A stretch of DNA of 64,000 nucleotides from Metaphire vulgaris (lineage: Eukaryota > Annelida > Clitellata > Crassiclitellata > Megascolecidae), in contig CM030851.1 in the NCBI GenBank assembly GCA_018105865.1, forward strand, positions 11,554,828 through 11,618,827, given 5' to 3'. Below, piece by piece: positions 28,093-33,783 of this stretch (its first letter is position 1; each line of letters opens with the position of its first letter). The notes under the pieces are model-generated. The model made no database searches. It saw nothing but the letters and a program-made list of their open reading frames with translations, and was not told the DNA's origin. Made by a program: the position numbers and the translations under genes.

Positions 28093-30315
28093 CTGTACGG
28101 TCTGTACCATCAAAGTTGACCAATTTCTCACCCACTCCATCCCCACTTAAATTATTTCAACACAAATTCAGGTTATTAGGCATATATATATTTCTGTGCA
28201 ATGCAATCTTAACACAATTCTCAAATAAGATGACAAAAAATTACTGGGTACTTATTAACTCTGTAGTGAAGATATCTGTAAAGAATTACATTTTAAACAA
28301 ATAATTAATTTTTAAGCAGGCCTACAATCTTCTCACGAAAACTATAGTATAGTAAAAAGCTAATCAACTAATCTCCCACAAAATAAAAATGTGGAGCATC
28401 CACTGGCAACTGCAACAGATAGGCCTACTAGTTATAAATTTGTACAGAAATGTTGGTTAAAATGAAAGAGAGTTAGGTAGGTAAGTACCATCCCATTGAC
28501 TGGAGAGGGTGATTAGATGCTACTGAGCTCTTAGTTAAATATACGACTGGTACAGTCAGTTACATAGTTTAGAGTATAAAATTAATCCATTCGTATCTGC
28601 AAAATCTGCAAATCAATGCAAAAAGTTACTTGTCCCTTCAAGAAGACTCTCACAACGACAACGTCCGTCACGAAAATCTTAAAAGTCTGAATAATCAATC
28701 AAGAGAGAAAGAGGCGGCGTCAGATGTCACCGATAAAAGAAGAAGCCCCAACAAGAACCCCTATCGTGTTACAGCAGGCAGTAACCGTTAACATACCTGA
28801 ATAAGCTGGTTCAAAGAAAAACTTTTATGCTGACAAAATTCCAATTCCCTGGTCACTGATTTCACCCCCCCCCAGGACACACACAAGACTCACGCGCACA
28901 CACACACAGGGATATTTCTATGATTGTGAATTTGGGGAGGGAGTGTCGACCTCAAATTGGTTGGGGGGGGGGCTTTCTGAGGGTGTGGACCTCAAATTTG
29001 GGGGTGTTGGAGGGTGTTAGAGGGGTGTAAAAATAACCCTGCACACACATTATTTATCAGCAAAGACTCTAAACCAGGGGTGTCAAGACTTTTTGGGCGG
29101 CGGGCCAAATGGCATGTTTTCCATGTCTGGCGGGCCAAATGCATAAATGCTTGTCAATATTATATTCCAAAATCTGAGCTATCTAAAAATCTGGAGTAAA
29201 ATGACGAAAAGATTAAATGGCCATATACATTACATTATTTACATTGATTTGATTACAACCTATTGTTGTAACTATATATATGACAAACCGTATTCTAGTC
29301 ATATGTAACAGAAGCATGATGATATGCAAAATTCAGAAGAGTGATGAAACAAATTAAAACCACATTTTCATGTGTCCCCAGCTTAGCTGAGTCAAACCAT
29401 ACTAGAATTGTTAATATATTCTGCCTCAATTTTATTCTAGAGCATTCGAAATGCCCCGAAAAATGGTGACCCATTTGAAACGACACTATACAAAGTCTTT
29501 CAGAAATCTGTTCTCTGTCAAACGTCTGAAATTTCGAACGAGAGATAAGGTTTTAAGAGAGCTGGTTTCTTGTATGACAAGTTCTATAGACCACAAAAAT
29601 ATTATATAAAATTGTCAAACTTGGAAGTTAAAAACTGTTTTGACGGTAACGGCAGTTTAGCATAAATGTACCGGTATTACGCCATGCTCCACTACAAGAC
29701 TGCCTTTTTGACGCCGCAAGGGGGAGCGGATTCTCACCTGAATTCATCAGCCATGCTAAGTCATACCAGACATATAAACATCGGCAGGGGGTCAGCGAAG
29801 CAGAAAAAATGGAAAGGGAAATGTTAATTGGTCAGGAGGGTCCACTCCATCAAAAGCAATTCACGTGTGTCATCACTGGTCTCTTCATCCATGTCAGTTT
29901 CACTGTCCTCGCCTTTATCGCCTTTATCGAGTGACTGTAAAAGGTAATTTTTTCAAACAGCAAAATTACCATACCCAGTGTGATTTTGTTGTCTACCAAA
30001 ATTACCATACCAAATGTGATTTTGTTTCCTCCAATTTACCGAAGACGAAGCCTGATTCAACGCAGCTAAAGGACAGAACAACGCTGACAGACAGCTCTAG
30101 AGATGTCAGAGGCAAATAATATTAGTGGCATAAGCATTGAATTGCCAGGCACAATGGCAACACAGCTAATGATGTTTAAATTTCTGATTTCTGAATTTCT
30201 GAAAGTGAAGCCTTAAAAACGGTCTGTAACAGCAGTTAAAAACTTAAAAGAGTCAGAGAATTCAAAACAGCTAGACATGAGACAGAAAAAATGACAGCAT
30301 ATCGGATGCTAATAT

Positions 30316-30383
<68 letters not shown>

Positions 30384-30598
30384 GAGAGACAGACAGAGAG
30401 AGACAAAGAGACATACAGAGAGAGACAGACAGACAGACACAGAGAGAGAAGACAGACGGACAGACAGAAAGACATATAGATAGAGAGACCGACAGAGAGA
30501 CAGACAGACAGACAGACAGAGAGAGAGAAGACAGACGGACAGACAGAAAGACATACAGATAGAGAGACCGACAGAGAGACAGACCGACAGAGCAATTC

Positions 30599-30676
<78 letters not shown>

Positions 30677-32038
30677 ACAAGACATAGGGTGCCCACACTT
30701 AGAAAGACATTTGACTTTATAAAATCTGGCTGTCAAGGCAATTACTTATTCCAGGAGCACCGTTAGTCACATCCAGCTCCCATGATCAAGCGAGACGTCA
30801 CGTGTGACACGGATGTCTAGGCAACTGTCGTCATGGTAACGCATGAGCAACAGGTGAATCATAAACCAGTCTTGCAACAAGTACCAAATCTTAAATAAGT
30901 AGATACCTGACAATTACCGGTACTGCTTACAAGATTTAAATACCAGGCACCAGCACAAGTATTGCACTATTTTCAAACATAAACCAGCATTGTATTTTAA
31001 TACTGAGTGAATAACTATTAAATCTCTTAATCTTGCATGACACAAGTCAAGCCCAGAGAATGTATGTATTAATGCAAGTATGCAAGTATGTTTTCATTCA
31101 TTTGCATTCATTCATTTATTCATTCATTCATTAATTCATTCATTCATTCATTCATTCATTCATTCATTCATTTACAATGTACAACAAGAAGTCTCTATTT
31201 AATACTATACATACTTTTAGAAGTCTAATATTTCATCTTGTATGTATTCCAAACAAGAAAGTTGCTAACATCACAGAAAATTTCAAAAGCAAAACTAGGT
31301 GTGCCATATGTTACAAACTACAGTTTAAAGTTAATCATTAGCTTAATACAACTATCTTCAGGTAAGTATGTATGACCATATTATACCAAAACCATTGATG
31401 ATGTATTTAGTTGTCTTGGCAAGAAGTGATTTTGAAATTCAACACACAACAACAAAAATATAACAAGTGAAATGAAAGTTGAAAACTGGAAAGAAAATTC
31501 ACTACATGACAATCCCATTGACATGACGTCAGGGATGTTTTTACACCCCCTCCTAACATCCCCCCAACTTGAGGTCGACACCCCAAAAATTTGGTAATGT
31601 GACAATGGTATGCATACAAAATGCATATTAATTAGCCCTGAACACCCCCAAATGGAGGACACCCCCACTTTTATCCTCAGATAACGTTTTTGCTTGTCGG
31701 ACTTTTTAGTAGAGACTTTCCAACTCCGACGCCCCCCAGCTTTTCCCGACACCCCACCCCAATCACAATTCTATAATCCTAAAAAATAACCACACCGCCC
31801 CCAGATTTTCCCGACACCCCCACCCCAAATTCACAATCCTAGAAATAACCCTGTATGACATTAAATGACAAGTCCATGCACTTGACAGGAATGTCTGTTG
31901 AGTCTCCCAAGTTCCCAACAAACAAATCAGGCTAATCGTCATGCTACAGATGTACAATGGTAACAGCCATAGTGGCCAAACGGACTCCAGGGTTCCTGAC
32001 AGCAACTAATCAGGGAGGTCTTATATAATTAAGATGCA

Positions 32039-32079
<41 letters not shown>

Positions 32080-32767
32080 CAGTGTGTGTTTGTCTATGTC
32101 TATAAATGACTCAATGAATTACTGATCCAGCTTTGTTTTGCAGATAAGGAAAAATTGTTTCAATCAGCTCAGGTTATTACCAATAAACAATCTAAACTGA
32201 AATAATGTGACCAAAACTGAACCCAAGTTCTCTCCCACCCCCACCCCCCCCACCCCCACCCCACCCCCACTCCTCGAAGTCCTTATCCGCCAGGCAACAA
32301 CCTCTGGCCTTTCCGAATTAATCCGGACTCAGGACAGGCAGAGTTAATTAATTTATTTGACAGTAAAACCTATTTATCAGCAAAGACTGTAAAACAAAGA
32401 TGTGATAAATAACTTTAGGATAATTGTCCAATACAGAGTCCAATTGAATGCATGGACTGAGTCATTGGATTCATAAGTTCGTAAAACTATTCTGTACAAT
32501 CCATTTTCTATGACTTCAATTGTTAATTTTGCAAAACTAAATAATATTAAATAACAAGAAAACCGTAAAAATTCTGTACTCCTCACCTAATAAAACTATT
32601 TAATTAAATTCGAGTGATGCCTCAATATTACTTTCAATCAATCATCATATAATAATATATTATTGTAATAATAATTATAATTAAGTTCTTCTGGAAATGT
32701 TATTATTAAGTTCTTATACAGATCTATGTTATTATTGTACTTTCAATGATTCTTTGGATATAATAAG

Positions 32768-32838
<71 letters not shown>

Positions 32839-33783
32839 GTGATGATGATTGCTAATTTGTTATGCCTCCTCTCTTAATTGGCATGGTTTAAAGTTTTTAA
32901 ATTATTTCTCTACTCAATAATATAATTATTTTTCATAGTATATGTGTGTGTGCTTGTGTGCACGTGTGTGTGTTTTTCATGAAGCAAACTTTTAAATGTT
33001 ATTTTTAGAAAATCACAGTTCAAACAGTAACATATATAAAAACCAGGATAGCATTAGCATTAATATGTGACGAATCTATCAAGAAACTAGTGCAGAATTG
33101 TATTAATCCAATGAATGTACGAAAACAGCTTGCATTCAAATGCGCAAATGCGAACCAACTAAATGGTAACTAAGAGGCAAAATAACTATAGCCTACATAG
33201 CAATAACGTTATTCACCTTTAACCTGATGAAACAGTCATTTTAAACCAAACTTATTTATTTGCAGGACAAGACGAGCTGTTCAACAATCTGGAATGAGTG
33301 ATGAAACTACAGGGTAATGGTAATGCATGCACTGAGACTTCTTGATTATGGAAACTCAAATGACTAAGAGACAGACATTGTTGAATATTGCGGCCTTATA
33401 CGACTTAAGGCCTGATACTACTTAAGGCCATAGACAGTGGCAACTAGCTGCCTGCTTTTCAATGGCAACTTTGTGACCACGTTGCCTTAATTAACATTAA
33501 ACTTTGCTCAAACTGTGTGCCCAGTCGATAAAAGGCACAATGCTATTCAAAGGAACATGCTAAAACACCAGCAGCAGGTCTTACTTACTAGGCATGCCTT
33601 AGAAAGTAGTCACTAGAGAAGTTAATTACCGGTATGCAAGGCGATTTACAAGTGAAATATCATTGCAAGGCGTAAATCATTGACATTCTTACCGAGGTCC
33701 AACCCGTAGGTTTCGTTCGGCACAAGTGCAACGACGAATATCAGCGAGTGAAAAAACGCTGGTGCTCCGAAACCAAACATCAT
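59..33783 (-). CDS. DDR: Discoidin domain receptor tyrosine kinase, 12 coding exons, 3' end outside window
   Basis: This is a collagen-activated receptor tyrosine kinase of the plasma membrane. Coding exons in reading order: 33783-33693, 20683-20581, 14541-14400, 10714-10625, 9597-9450, 7971-7435, 4737-4615, 3778-3593, 3097-2658, 1961-1867, 1246-1052, 293-59. All junctions have AG/GT sites and keep frame, giving 795 codons. Domain order: signal peptide (about 1-27), discoidin domain (about 33-188, bounded by Cys33 and Cys188), DDR-type second discoidin-like domain (about 192-369), stalk, transmembrane helix (about 445-469), juxtamembrane region (about 470-600) and kinase from about 602. Landmarks are GAWCP, ETQGR, LYGCLW, HCNN, VAVK (Lys641), HRDLAARN (Asp744), DFG (762-764) and a Tyr-Tyr pair (774-775). 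The glycine loop is degenerate (GTSPTG). The missing part is the kinase C-lobe. Vertebrate DDR1/DDR2 are the family models; as an invertebrate gene it may predate that split. Confidence 0.95.
445..596. mobile_element. hAT-type MITE, family C, copy 1
   Basis: This 152-bp element begins CAGGGATATTTTTAC and ends CTAGAAATAACCTTG. It is flanked by a perfect 8-bp duplication GTCATAAA (437-444 and 597-604). Terminal CAGGG/CCTTG and an 8-bp duplication are hAT hallmarks. No coding capacity. It lies in DDR intron 11. Confidence 0.9.
1052..1246 (-). CDS. DDR: DDR coding exon 11: kinase alpha-C helix to hinge
   Basis: It encodes [19 protein letters not shown], with Glu658 as the alpha-C salt-bridge residue, then [11 protein letters not shown] and [14 protein letters not shown]. 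This matches the DDR N-lobe and hinge (DPNIIHLL...EYMENGDLNQFL). The donor TCAG|GTCTGG splits a Ser codon that is completed by exon 12. Confidence 0.95.
1551..1729. mobile_element. hAT-type MITE, family C, copy 2 (inverted)
   Basis: This is the same family as the element at 445-596, in reverse orientation. The flanks GCTGCTAA and GCCGCTAA match at 7 of 8 bases. DDR intron 10. Confidence 0.88.
1867..1961 (-). CDS. DDR: DDR coding exon 10: kinase N-lobe with VAVK lysine
   Basis: It encodes [10 protein letters not shown] and then [16 protein letters not shown]. Lys641 in VAVK is the ATP-binding lysine. The insert between the glycine loop and VAVK is shorter than in vertebrate DDRs. The acceptor at GCAGCAG is weaker than the others, so the exact 5' boundary carries some doubt; the chosen one keeps frame and alignment. 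Confidence 0.88.
2478..2526. repeat. (ATCA)n microsatellite
   Basis: Twelve ATCA units in DDR intron 9. Confidence 0.95.
2658..3097 (-). CDS. DDR: DDR coding exon 9: juxtamembrane region and glycine loop
   Basis: This 440-nt exon is the cytoplasmic juxtamembrane region, rich in Ser, Pro and His. PYSAVDV resembles the conserved HYAEADI segment of DDRs. No NPxY motif is present here. It ends with [14 protein letters not shown], the start of the kinase domain, then TSPTGE. The glycine loop therefore reads G-T-S-P-T-G where the family has G-E-G-Q-F-G. The acceptor is TGGTTTTAG and the donor is GAG|GTAGAA. Confidence 0.9.
3137..3244. repeat. (AT)n and ATGT-rich tract
   Basis: Two AT runs followed by a GTAT/GCAT-rich stretch just upstream of the DDR exon 9 acceptor. 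Confidence 0.9.
3352..3425. repeat. Hairpin repeat with (ATT) tail
   Basis: GTGGTTCTCA..CAGGG..GAACCAC, a short stem-loop followed by TTGCTGTTGTTATTATTA. Same unit as those at 9231, 17876, 22754, 40769, 54388 and 61505. Confidence 0.7.
3593..3778 (-). CDS. DDR: DDR coding exon 8: stalk end and transmembrane helix
   Basis: It contains two sequons (NVT, NVS), then a hydrophobic helix [19 protein letters not shown] continuing through IIIIAF and stopped by KRTK, a type I transmembrane segment with a basic stop-transfer. The donor is AAGC|GTAAGT and the length is 186 nt. Confidence 0.92.
4615..4737 (-). CDS. DDR: DDR coding exon 7: extracellular stalk
   Basis: It encodes a 41-residue Ser/Thr/acidic segment between the discoidin-like domain and the membrane. 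There is no strong sequence match, as expected for DDR stalks. Support comes from the position, strong splice sites (TTGTTGCAG and CAC|GTGAGT) and exact frame on both sides. Confidence 0.85.
4830..5214. mobile_element. pogo-type MITE, family 2, copy 2, split by family A MITE
   Basis: The left end is GCAACAGAACTTCGTTAATC and the right end GAAGAAGTTCTACTG|TA. The two halves are separated by the younger hAT-type MITE at 4963-5149. Confidence 0.8.
4963..5149. mobile_element. hAT-type MITE, family A, copy 1
   Basis: Terminal inverted repeats CAGTGTTTATTCTA / TAGAATAAACACTG are perfect over 14 bp; the element is 187 bp. Flanks CATTAATG and CATTATTG match at 7 of 8. It is inserted inside an older pogo-type element (4830-5214). 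Confidence 0.9.
5219..5297. mobile_element. mariner-type mini-element, about 79 bp
   Basis: TA|CTGGGTGGTGCAAAAAAACC ... GTTTTTTGTGCCACCCTG|TA. The long imperfect inverted repeats and TA flanks fit a tiny Tc1/mariner derivative. Confidence 0.75.
5850..6012 (+). pseudogene. LINE tail fragment with (ATG)n end
   Basis: AAGGGAAGACCACGAGAG codes KGRPRE, followed by frame-broken sequence resembling the LINE ORF2 end, then CCTGCCTAAGGTCAGAATAC and a short ATG repeat. Typical decayed non-LTR 3' end. Confidence 0.55.
6532..6714. mobile_element. pogo-type MITE, family 2, copy 1
   Basis: TA|CAGTAGAACTCCGTTGTGAC ... CTGTAACGAAGTTCTACTG|TA, about 183 bp with inverted ends and a TA duplication. Confidence 0.82.
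7435..7971 (-). CDS. DDR: DDR coding exon 6: discoidin-like (DS-like) domain
   Basis: This 537-nt exon encodes almost the whole second globular domain: [11 protein letters not shown] at its start, [47 protein letters not shown] and a C-terminal [10 protein letters not shown]. These match the DDR-specific DS-like domain in order and spacing. N-glycosylation sequons include NDT and NFT. It starts with two bases completing Asp and ends G|GTATTA in phase 1. Confidence 0.95.
8400..8742 (+). pseudogene. CR1/L2-like LINE 3' end
   Basis: A frame reads [19 protein letters not shown] then [16 protein letters not shown], a decayed CR1/L2 C-terminus. The 3' part (CACCGGCTGATGCCCTAGGC, GTGGCTCCATAGAAG) ends in a TTGA repeat. 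Related tails lie at 26200-26370, 39380-39545 and 46380-46440. DDR intron 5. Confidence 0.65.
9015..9169. mobile_element. hAT-type MITE, family C, copy 3
   Basis: It begins CAGGGATATTTTTAC and ends GAAATAACCCTG. Flanks CACTGGGG and CACTGGAG match at 7 of 8. DDR intron 5. Confidence 0.9.
9262..9445. repeat. (AGT)n/(GTT)n microsatellite beside DDR exon 5 donor
   Basis: About 180 bp of AGT repeat with TTG/TTA edges. It begins only a few bases inside the intron after the exon 5 splice donor. A hairpin repeat copy (about 9231-9265) lies at its far side. Confidence 0.95.
9450..9597 (-). CDS. DDR: DDR coding exon 5: end of discoidin domain
   Basis: It encodes [13 protein letters not shown] and [12 protein letters not shown], the highly conserved end of the DDR discoidin domain (Cys180, Cys188). 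It starts in phase 0 after CCCTGTAG and ends one base into an Asp codon (CACG|GTATAC). A long trinucleotide repeat starts within about 10 bp of the donor. Confidence 0.95.
9967..10010. repeat. (AC)n(AT)n microsatellite
   Basis: Compound dinucleotide repeat in DDR intron 4. Confidence 0.95.
10121..10186. mobile_element. Partial pogo-type family 2 right end
   Basis: ATTATAACCGAGTTCGTAAT followed by AACAAAGTTCTACCG, matching the family 2 right terminus. Confidence 0.55.
10232..10424. mobile_element. pogo-type MITE, family 1, copy 1
   Basis: TA|CAGTGAAACCCGCTTAATTG ... GATTAAGTGAGATCCACTG|TA. The ends resemble pogo/Tigger inverted repeats and the TA duplication fits. No open reading frame. Confidence 0.82.
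10625..10714 (-). CDS. DDR: DDR coding exon 4: discoidin domain
   Basis: This 30-codon exon, phase 0 on both sides, encodes [14 protein letters not shown] and then [11 protein letters not shown]. It aligns with the segment after TQGR in vertebrate DDRs (G-x-E-F...YSRDG..W..W..R.G). The acceptor is CTATAG and the donor is GAG|GTGAGG. Confidence 0.92.
10750..11160. other. CpG-rich stretch in DDR intron 3 with two CACGTG E-boxes
   Basis: Composition is richer in CpG than the flanks and contains GGTCACGTGAGC (about 11001) and CATCACGTGACC (about 11033), perfect CACGTG boxes 30 bp apart. It could be an internal regulatory element; open frames across it show no family match. Confidence 0.35.
11333..11412. 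mobile_element. piggyBac-type MITE, copy 3 (inverted, diverged)
   Basis: TTAA|CCCGTTAACTGG ... CCCAGTTAAGGGG|TTAA. The core is in reverse orientation and more diverged than the others. Confidence 0.8.
11804..11996. mobile_element. hAT-type MITE, family J, copy 1
   Basis: Ends are ACAGGCTTGGAGTTGCCGG and CACAACTCCAACATTGG. Flanks CTGGCAAC and CTGGCAAA match at 7 of 8. A G/C-rich core surrounds CTAACTTTGCAACCCTC. Confidence 0.8.
12454..12636. repeat. (ACT)n(AAT)n compound microsatellite
   Basis: About 90 bp of ACT repeat switching to AAT repeat, in DDR intron 3. Confidence 0.97.
13215..13330 (+). pseudogene. CR1/L2-like LINE fragment
   Basis: Reads [14 protein letters not shown] and then ...[13 protein letters not shown]. 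It is interrupted on the right by a family B MITE. Confidence 0.55.
13331..13499. mobile_element. hAT-type MITE, family B, copy 1 (inverted)
   Basis: Ends are CAGTGTTTTATACAGG and TCTGGATAAAGCACTACTG. Inside are the family B blocks AGGCCTGGAGTC and TTGCATTGAACTGTG. It interrupts a LINE tail. Flanks TGTGCCCC/CATGCCCC match at 6 of 8. Confidence 0.8.
13855..14175 (+). pseudogene. LINE reverse-transcriptase C-terminal fragment
   Basis: Translated pieces [23 protein letters not shown] and [16 protein letters not shown], with frame changes, resemble LINE ORF2 tails (...TGRVEGKRARGRQR). It ends in an AGAAGA tail. DDR intron 3. Confidence 0.65.
14400..14541 (-). CDS. DDR: DDR coding exon 3: discoidin domain core
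   Basis: It encodes the diagnostic GGAWCPKK motif (Trp75, Cys76), then YEFLEIDVG and ETQGRFGNG, the F5/8C core of DDR receptors. Arg in ETQGR corresponds to a conserved residue near the collagen-binding face of vertebrate DDRs. The length of 142 nt joins exon 2 (AG+A gives Arg65) and ends in phase 0 at CAG|GTCTGT. A 30-bp minisatellite begins 58 bp upstream of its acceptor. Confidence 0.95.
14599..14716. repeat. 30-bp minisatellite, four copies
   Basis: The unit CATAGTAGATGCTATG plus AAACCTGGTCATAG repeats with an exact 30-bp period, the last copy lacking one A. Each unit contains the dyad CATAG..CTATG. It lies 58 bp upstream of the DDR exon 3 acceptor. Confidence 0.95.
14774..15045 (+). repeat. 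tRNA-derived SINE
   Basis: The head has an A-box-like GGAACAGTGGTTAGCGCACTGG and a B-box GTGGTTCAACTCC 25-35 bases on. The body continues (GTGTACACCAAGCGCC, CTGAAGGCGCTAACCCTTCG) for about 200 bp. No closing acceptor stem, so it is a SINE rather than a tRNA gene. Confidence 0.7.
15063..15215. mobile_element. Partial pogo-type family 2 element
   Basis: It shares GAGGTACGTTATATCC and ATTATAACCAAGTATAA-like blocks with family 2. The ends are decayed. Confidence 0.5.
15459..15538. mobile_element. piggyBac-type MITE (72 bp plus TTAA), copy 1
   Basis: TTAA|CCCCTTAACCG ... CCAGTTAAGGGG|TTAA. Near-palindromic ends and duplicated TTAA are the signature of piggyBac-type insertion. The core is AACTGTAACTCAATGTAAAA. 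Confidence 0.85.
15561..15605. repeat. (AT)n / ATAC microsatellite
   Basis: AT run followed by ATAC units, just after a piggyBac-type MITE. Confidence 0.95.
15965..16012. repeat. (CTGT)n microsatellite
   Basis: Twelve CTGT units in DDR intron 2. Confidence 0.95.
16489..16677. mobile_element. pogo-type MITE, family 1, copy 2
   Basis: TA|CAGTGAAACCTGCTTAATTG ... AAGTGGGATCAACTG|TA. It is nearly co-linear with the copy at 10232-10424, differing by small deletions. Confidence 0.82.
16813..16989. mobile_element. hAT-type MITE, family B, copy 2
   Basis: CAGTGTTTTATCCAGACTCC to GTGGATAAAATACTG. The terminal repeats are imperfect and no clear target duplication was found. Confidence 0.8.
17080..17268 (+). 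pseudogene. CR1/L2-like LINE 3' end
   Basis: One frame reads [20 protein letters not shown] then [12 protein letters not shown] and stop, the usual C-terminus of CR1/L2-type ORF2 (LWNSLP.EIR...F...L..HLF). The 3' tail ends in an ATACA repeat. DDR intron 2. Confidence 0.7.
17876..17966. repeat. Hairpin repeat, best copy
   Basis: GGTGGTTCTCACACAGGG, then CCCTACTGAACCACTTTAAA, then CCTTGTTATATAATATTA. The GTGGTTC/GAACCAC stem is perfect. Confidence 0.75.
18128..18208. mobile_element. piggyBac-type MITE, copy 2
   Basis: TTAA|CCCCTTAACTGGG ... CCCAGTTAAGGGG|TTAA, with the same core as copy 1. Confidence 0.85.
18598..18847. mobile_element. hAT-type MITE, family C, copy 4
   Basis: This 250-bp element, CAGGGATAATTCTAG to AAATATCCCTG, has a perfect 8-bp duplication AATCCGAC (18590-18597 and 18848-18855). 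Internally there is a tandem partial duplication of the family's GGTGTCGACCTC block. DDR intron 2. Confidence 0.92.
19150..19415. mobile_element. hAT-type MITE with GGTTCTCAA ends
   Basis: CAGCGGTTCTCAACCCGTGG ... GAGTCTGAGAACCACTG with a perfect 8-bp duplication AGTTATTA (19142-19149 and 19416-19423). It contains GGTCCGCGGACC palindromes and a 41-bp internal tandem duplication (AGTTGCAATAAGGG). DDR intron 2. Confidence 0.88.
19760..20060. other. CpG-rich stretch in DDR intron 2
   Basis: CGTCCGCGCGCGGCCAACGG, (GAA)n and (GCA)n short runs, then non-repetitive sequence. It may be an enhancer or unrecognised 5' exon; no protein match seen in any frame. Confidence 0.3.
20092..20150. repeat. (AC)n microsatellite
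   Basis: Interrupted AC repeat in DDR intron 2. Confidence 0.95.
20581..20683 (-). CDS. DDR: DDR coding exon 2: start of discoidin domain
   Basis: It encodes KCQTALGM followed by an acidic/Ser-rich stretch, matching the KCRYALGM start of the DDR discoidin domain. The acceptor follows a T-rich tract ending GTTGTAG and the donor is AAG|GTAGGC. The length of 103 nt fits phase 1 in and phase 2 out. Confidence 0.92.
20790..20873. mobile_element. Family G MITE, right half
   Basis: It shares GGTTGGCCCCCCATGATTAG and CCAAATCCTGGAGCCGCC with the intact copy at 47132-47313. The left half is missing. Confidence 0.75.
21312..21372. repeat. (AAT)n microsatellite
   Basis: Twenty AAT units in DDR intron 1. 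Confidence 0.95.
21690..21747. repeat. (AG)n microsatellite
   Basis: Perfect AG run of about 57 bp. Confidence 0.95.
21936..21981. repeat. (AT)n microsatellite
   Basis: Perfect AT run. Confidence 0.95.
22628..22756. repeat. (AAC)n(AAT)n microsatellite
   Basis: Compound trinucleotide repeat adjoining a hairpin repeat. Confidence 0.95.
22754..22803. repeat. Hairpin repeat (inverted) next to (AAT)n
   Basis: GATTAAAGTGGTTCTTTAGGG and CATGTGTGAGAACCACTA, directly following a 130-bp AAC/AAT repeat. Confidence 0.7.
24185..24392. mobile_element. hAT-type MITE, family B, copy 3
   Basis: It contains CAGTGTTTTATCCAGACTCC and ends TGTATAAAACACTG. A perfect 8-bp duplication ATTAGAGC (24177-24184 and 24393-24400) proves insertion by a hAT-like mechanism. 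DDR intron 1. Confidence 0.9.
25411..25640. repeat. (AC)n, (ACAA)n and AG/CAGA-rich purine tract
   Basis: A 48-bp AC run passes into ACAA units and then about 150 bp of GAGACAGA-type sequence. Reading frames here are repeat artefacts. Confidence 0.95.
26100..26181. mobile_element. Family G MITE, right half, diverged
   Basis: TTGGACCCCATGCTTAGAAG and CAGGAAACGCCACTG align to the right half of family G. Confidence 0.6.
26200..26372 (+). repeat. LINE/SINE-like 3' tail
   Basis: CTGGCTTATCCACCATAGAC, GGTGTGCCATCGGTTGATG and AAGTGGCGCTATAGAAGTTT followed by a GATTAGATT tail; about 80% like the copy at 39380-39545. Confidence 0.65.
26500..27120. other. CpG-rich stretch in DDR intron 1
   Basis: It contains a doubled ACTCACAGGCGACA motif (26484, 26517), CGACCGCTTCGC repeated at about 26826 and 26861, and a donor-like GGATGGTAAGTGC near 26990. 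Possibly an alternative promoter or first exon. No recognisable protein. Confidence 0.3.
26724..26778. repeat. (AT)n microsatellite
   Basis: Perfect 54-bp AT run inside a locally GC-rich, CpG-containing stretch (26500-27120). Confidence 0.95.
27450..27640. repeat. CT/CTGT-rich tract
   Basis: Pyrimidine-rich sequence with TCTCTGTCTGTC units. Confidence 0.9.
28027..28090. repeat. (ATT)n microsatellite
   Basis: Perfect ATT run preceded by a decayed hairpin repeat (TTGCTAAACCACTTAGAATCC). Confidence 0.95.
28907..29041. mobile_element. hAT-type MITE, family C, copy 5
   Basis: CAGGGATATTTCTA to AAATAACCCTG, inserted in a CA repeat. The flanking CACACACA pair is therefore uninformative as a duplication, but the ends are typical. 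Confidence 0.85.
29961..30032. repeat. 36-bp tandem duplication
   Basis: CAAAATTACCATACC..TGTGATTTTGTT occurs at 29961 and again at 29997 with only three or so mismatches. Confidence 0.9.
30320..30673. repeat. (AG)n-(CAGA)n-(AG)n purine tract with an 82-bp internal repeat
   Basis: AG runs at both ends enclose CAGA-rich DNA in which the block AGACAGACGGACAGACAGAA recurs about 82 bp apart (30449 and 30531). Confidence 0.95.
31082..31172. repeat. (ATTC)n microsatellite
   Basis: CATT repeat with a few interruptions. Confidence 0.95.
31530..31853. mobile_element. hAT-type MITE, family C, copy 6, right end duplicated
   Basis: CAGGGATGTTTTTAC to GAAATAACCCTG. Flanks CATGACGT and TATGACAT match at 6 of 8. 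The right terminal part (TTTTCCCGACACCCC.. to ..AAATAACC) occurs twice in tandem, making this copy unusually long (324 bp). Confidence 0.85.
32040..32072. repeat. (AC)n microsatellite
   Basis: AC run next to TATACACC. Confidence 0.95.
32768..32850. repeat. (ATG)n microsatellite
   Basis: About 27 units of GAT/ATG with one GGT interruption. Confidence 0.95.
33693..33783 (-). CDS. DDR: DDR coding exon 1: signal peptide
   Basis: The exon begins with two consecutive ATG codons and encodes a short uncharged start followed by the hydrophobic stretch [12 protein letters not shown], a secretory signal peptide. The donor is G|GTAAGAAT in phase 1. Joined to exon 2 it creates Gly-Lys-Cys, placing the first discoidin cysteine directly after the signal. 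An in-frame ATG at 33843 would add 20 polar residues in front; I prefer 33783 because it puts the hydrophobic core near the N-terminus. The following intron is about 13 kb. Confidence 0.85.

Noticed and set aside
30236..30736. 166- and 141-codon Ser/Leu/Val/Cys-rich frames
   Set aside because: Reverse translation of the AG/CAGA purine tract; no composition or motif of a true protein.
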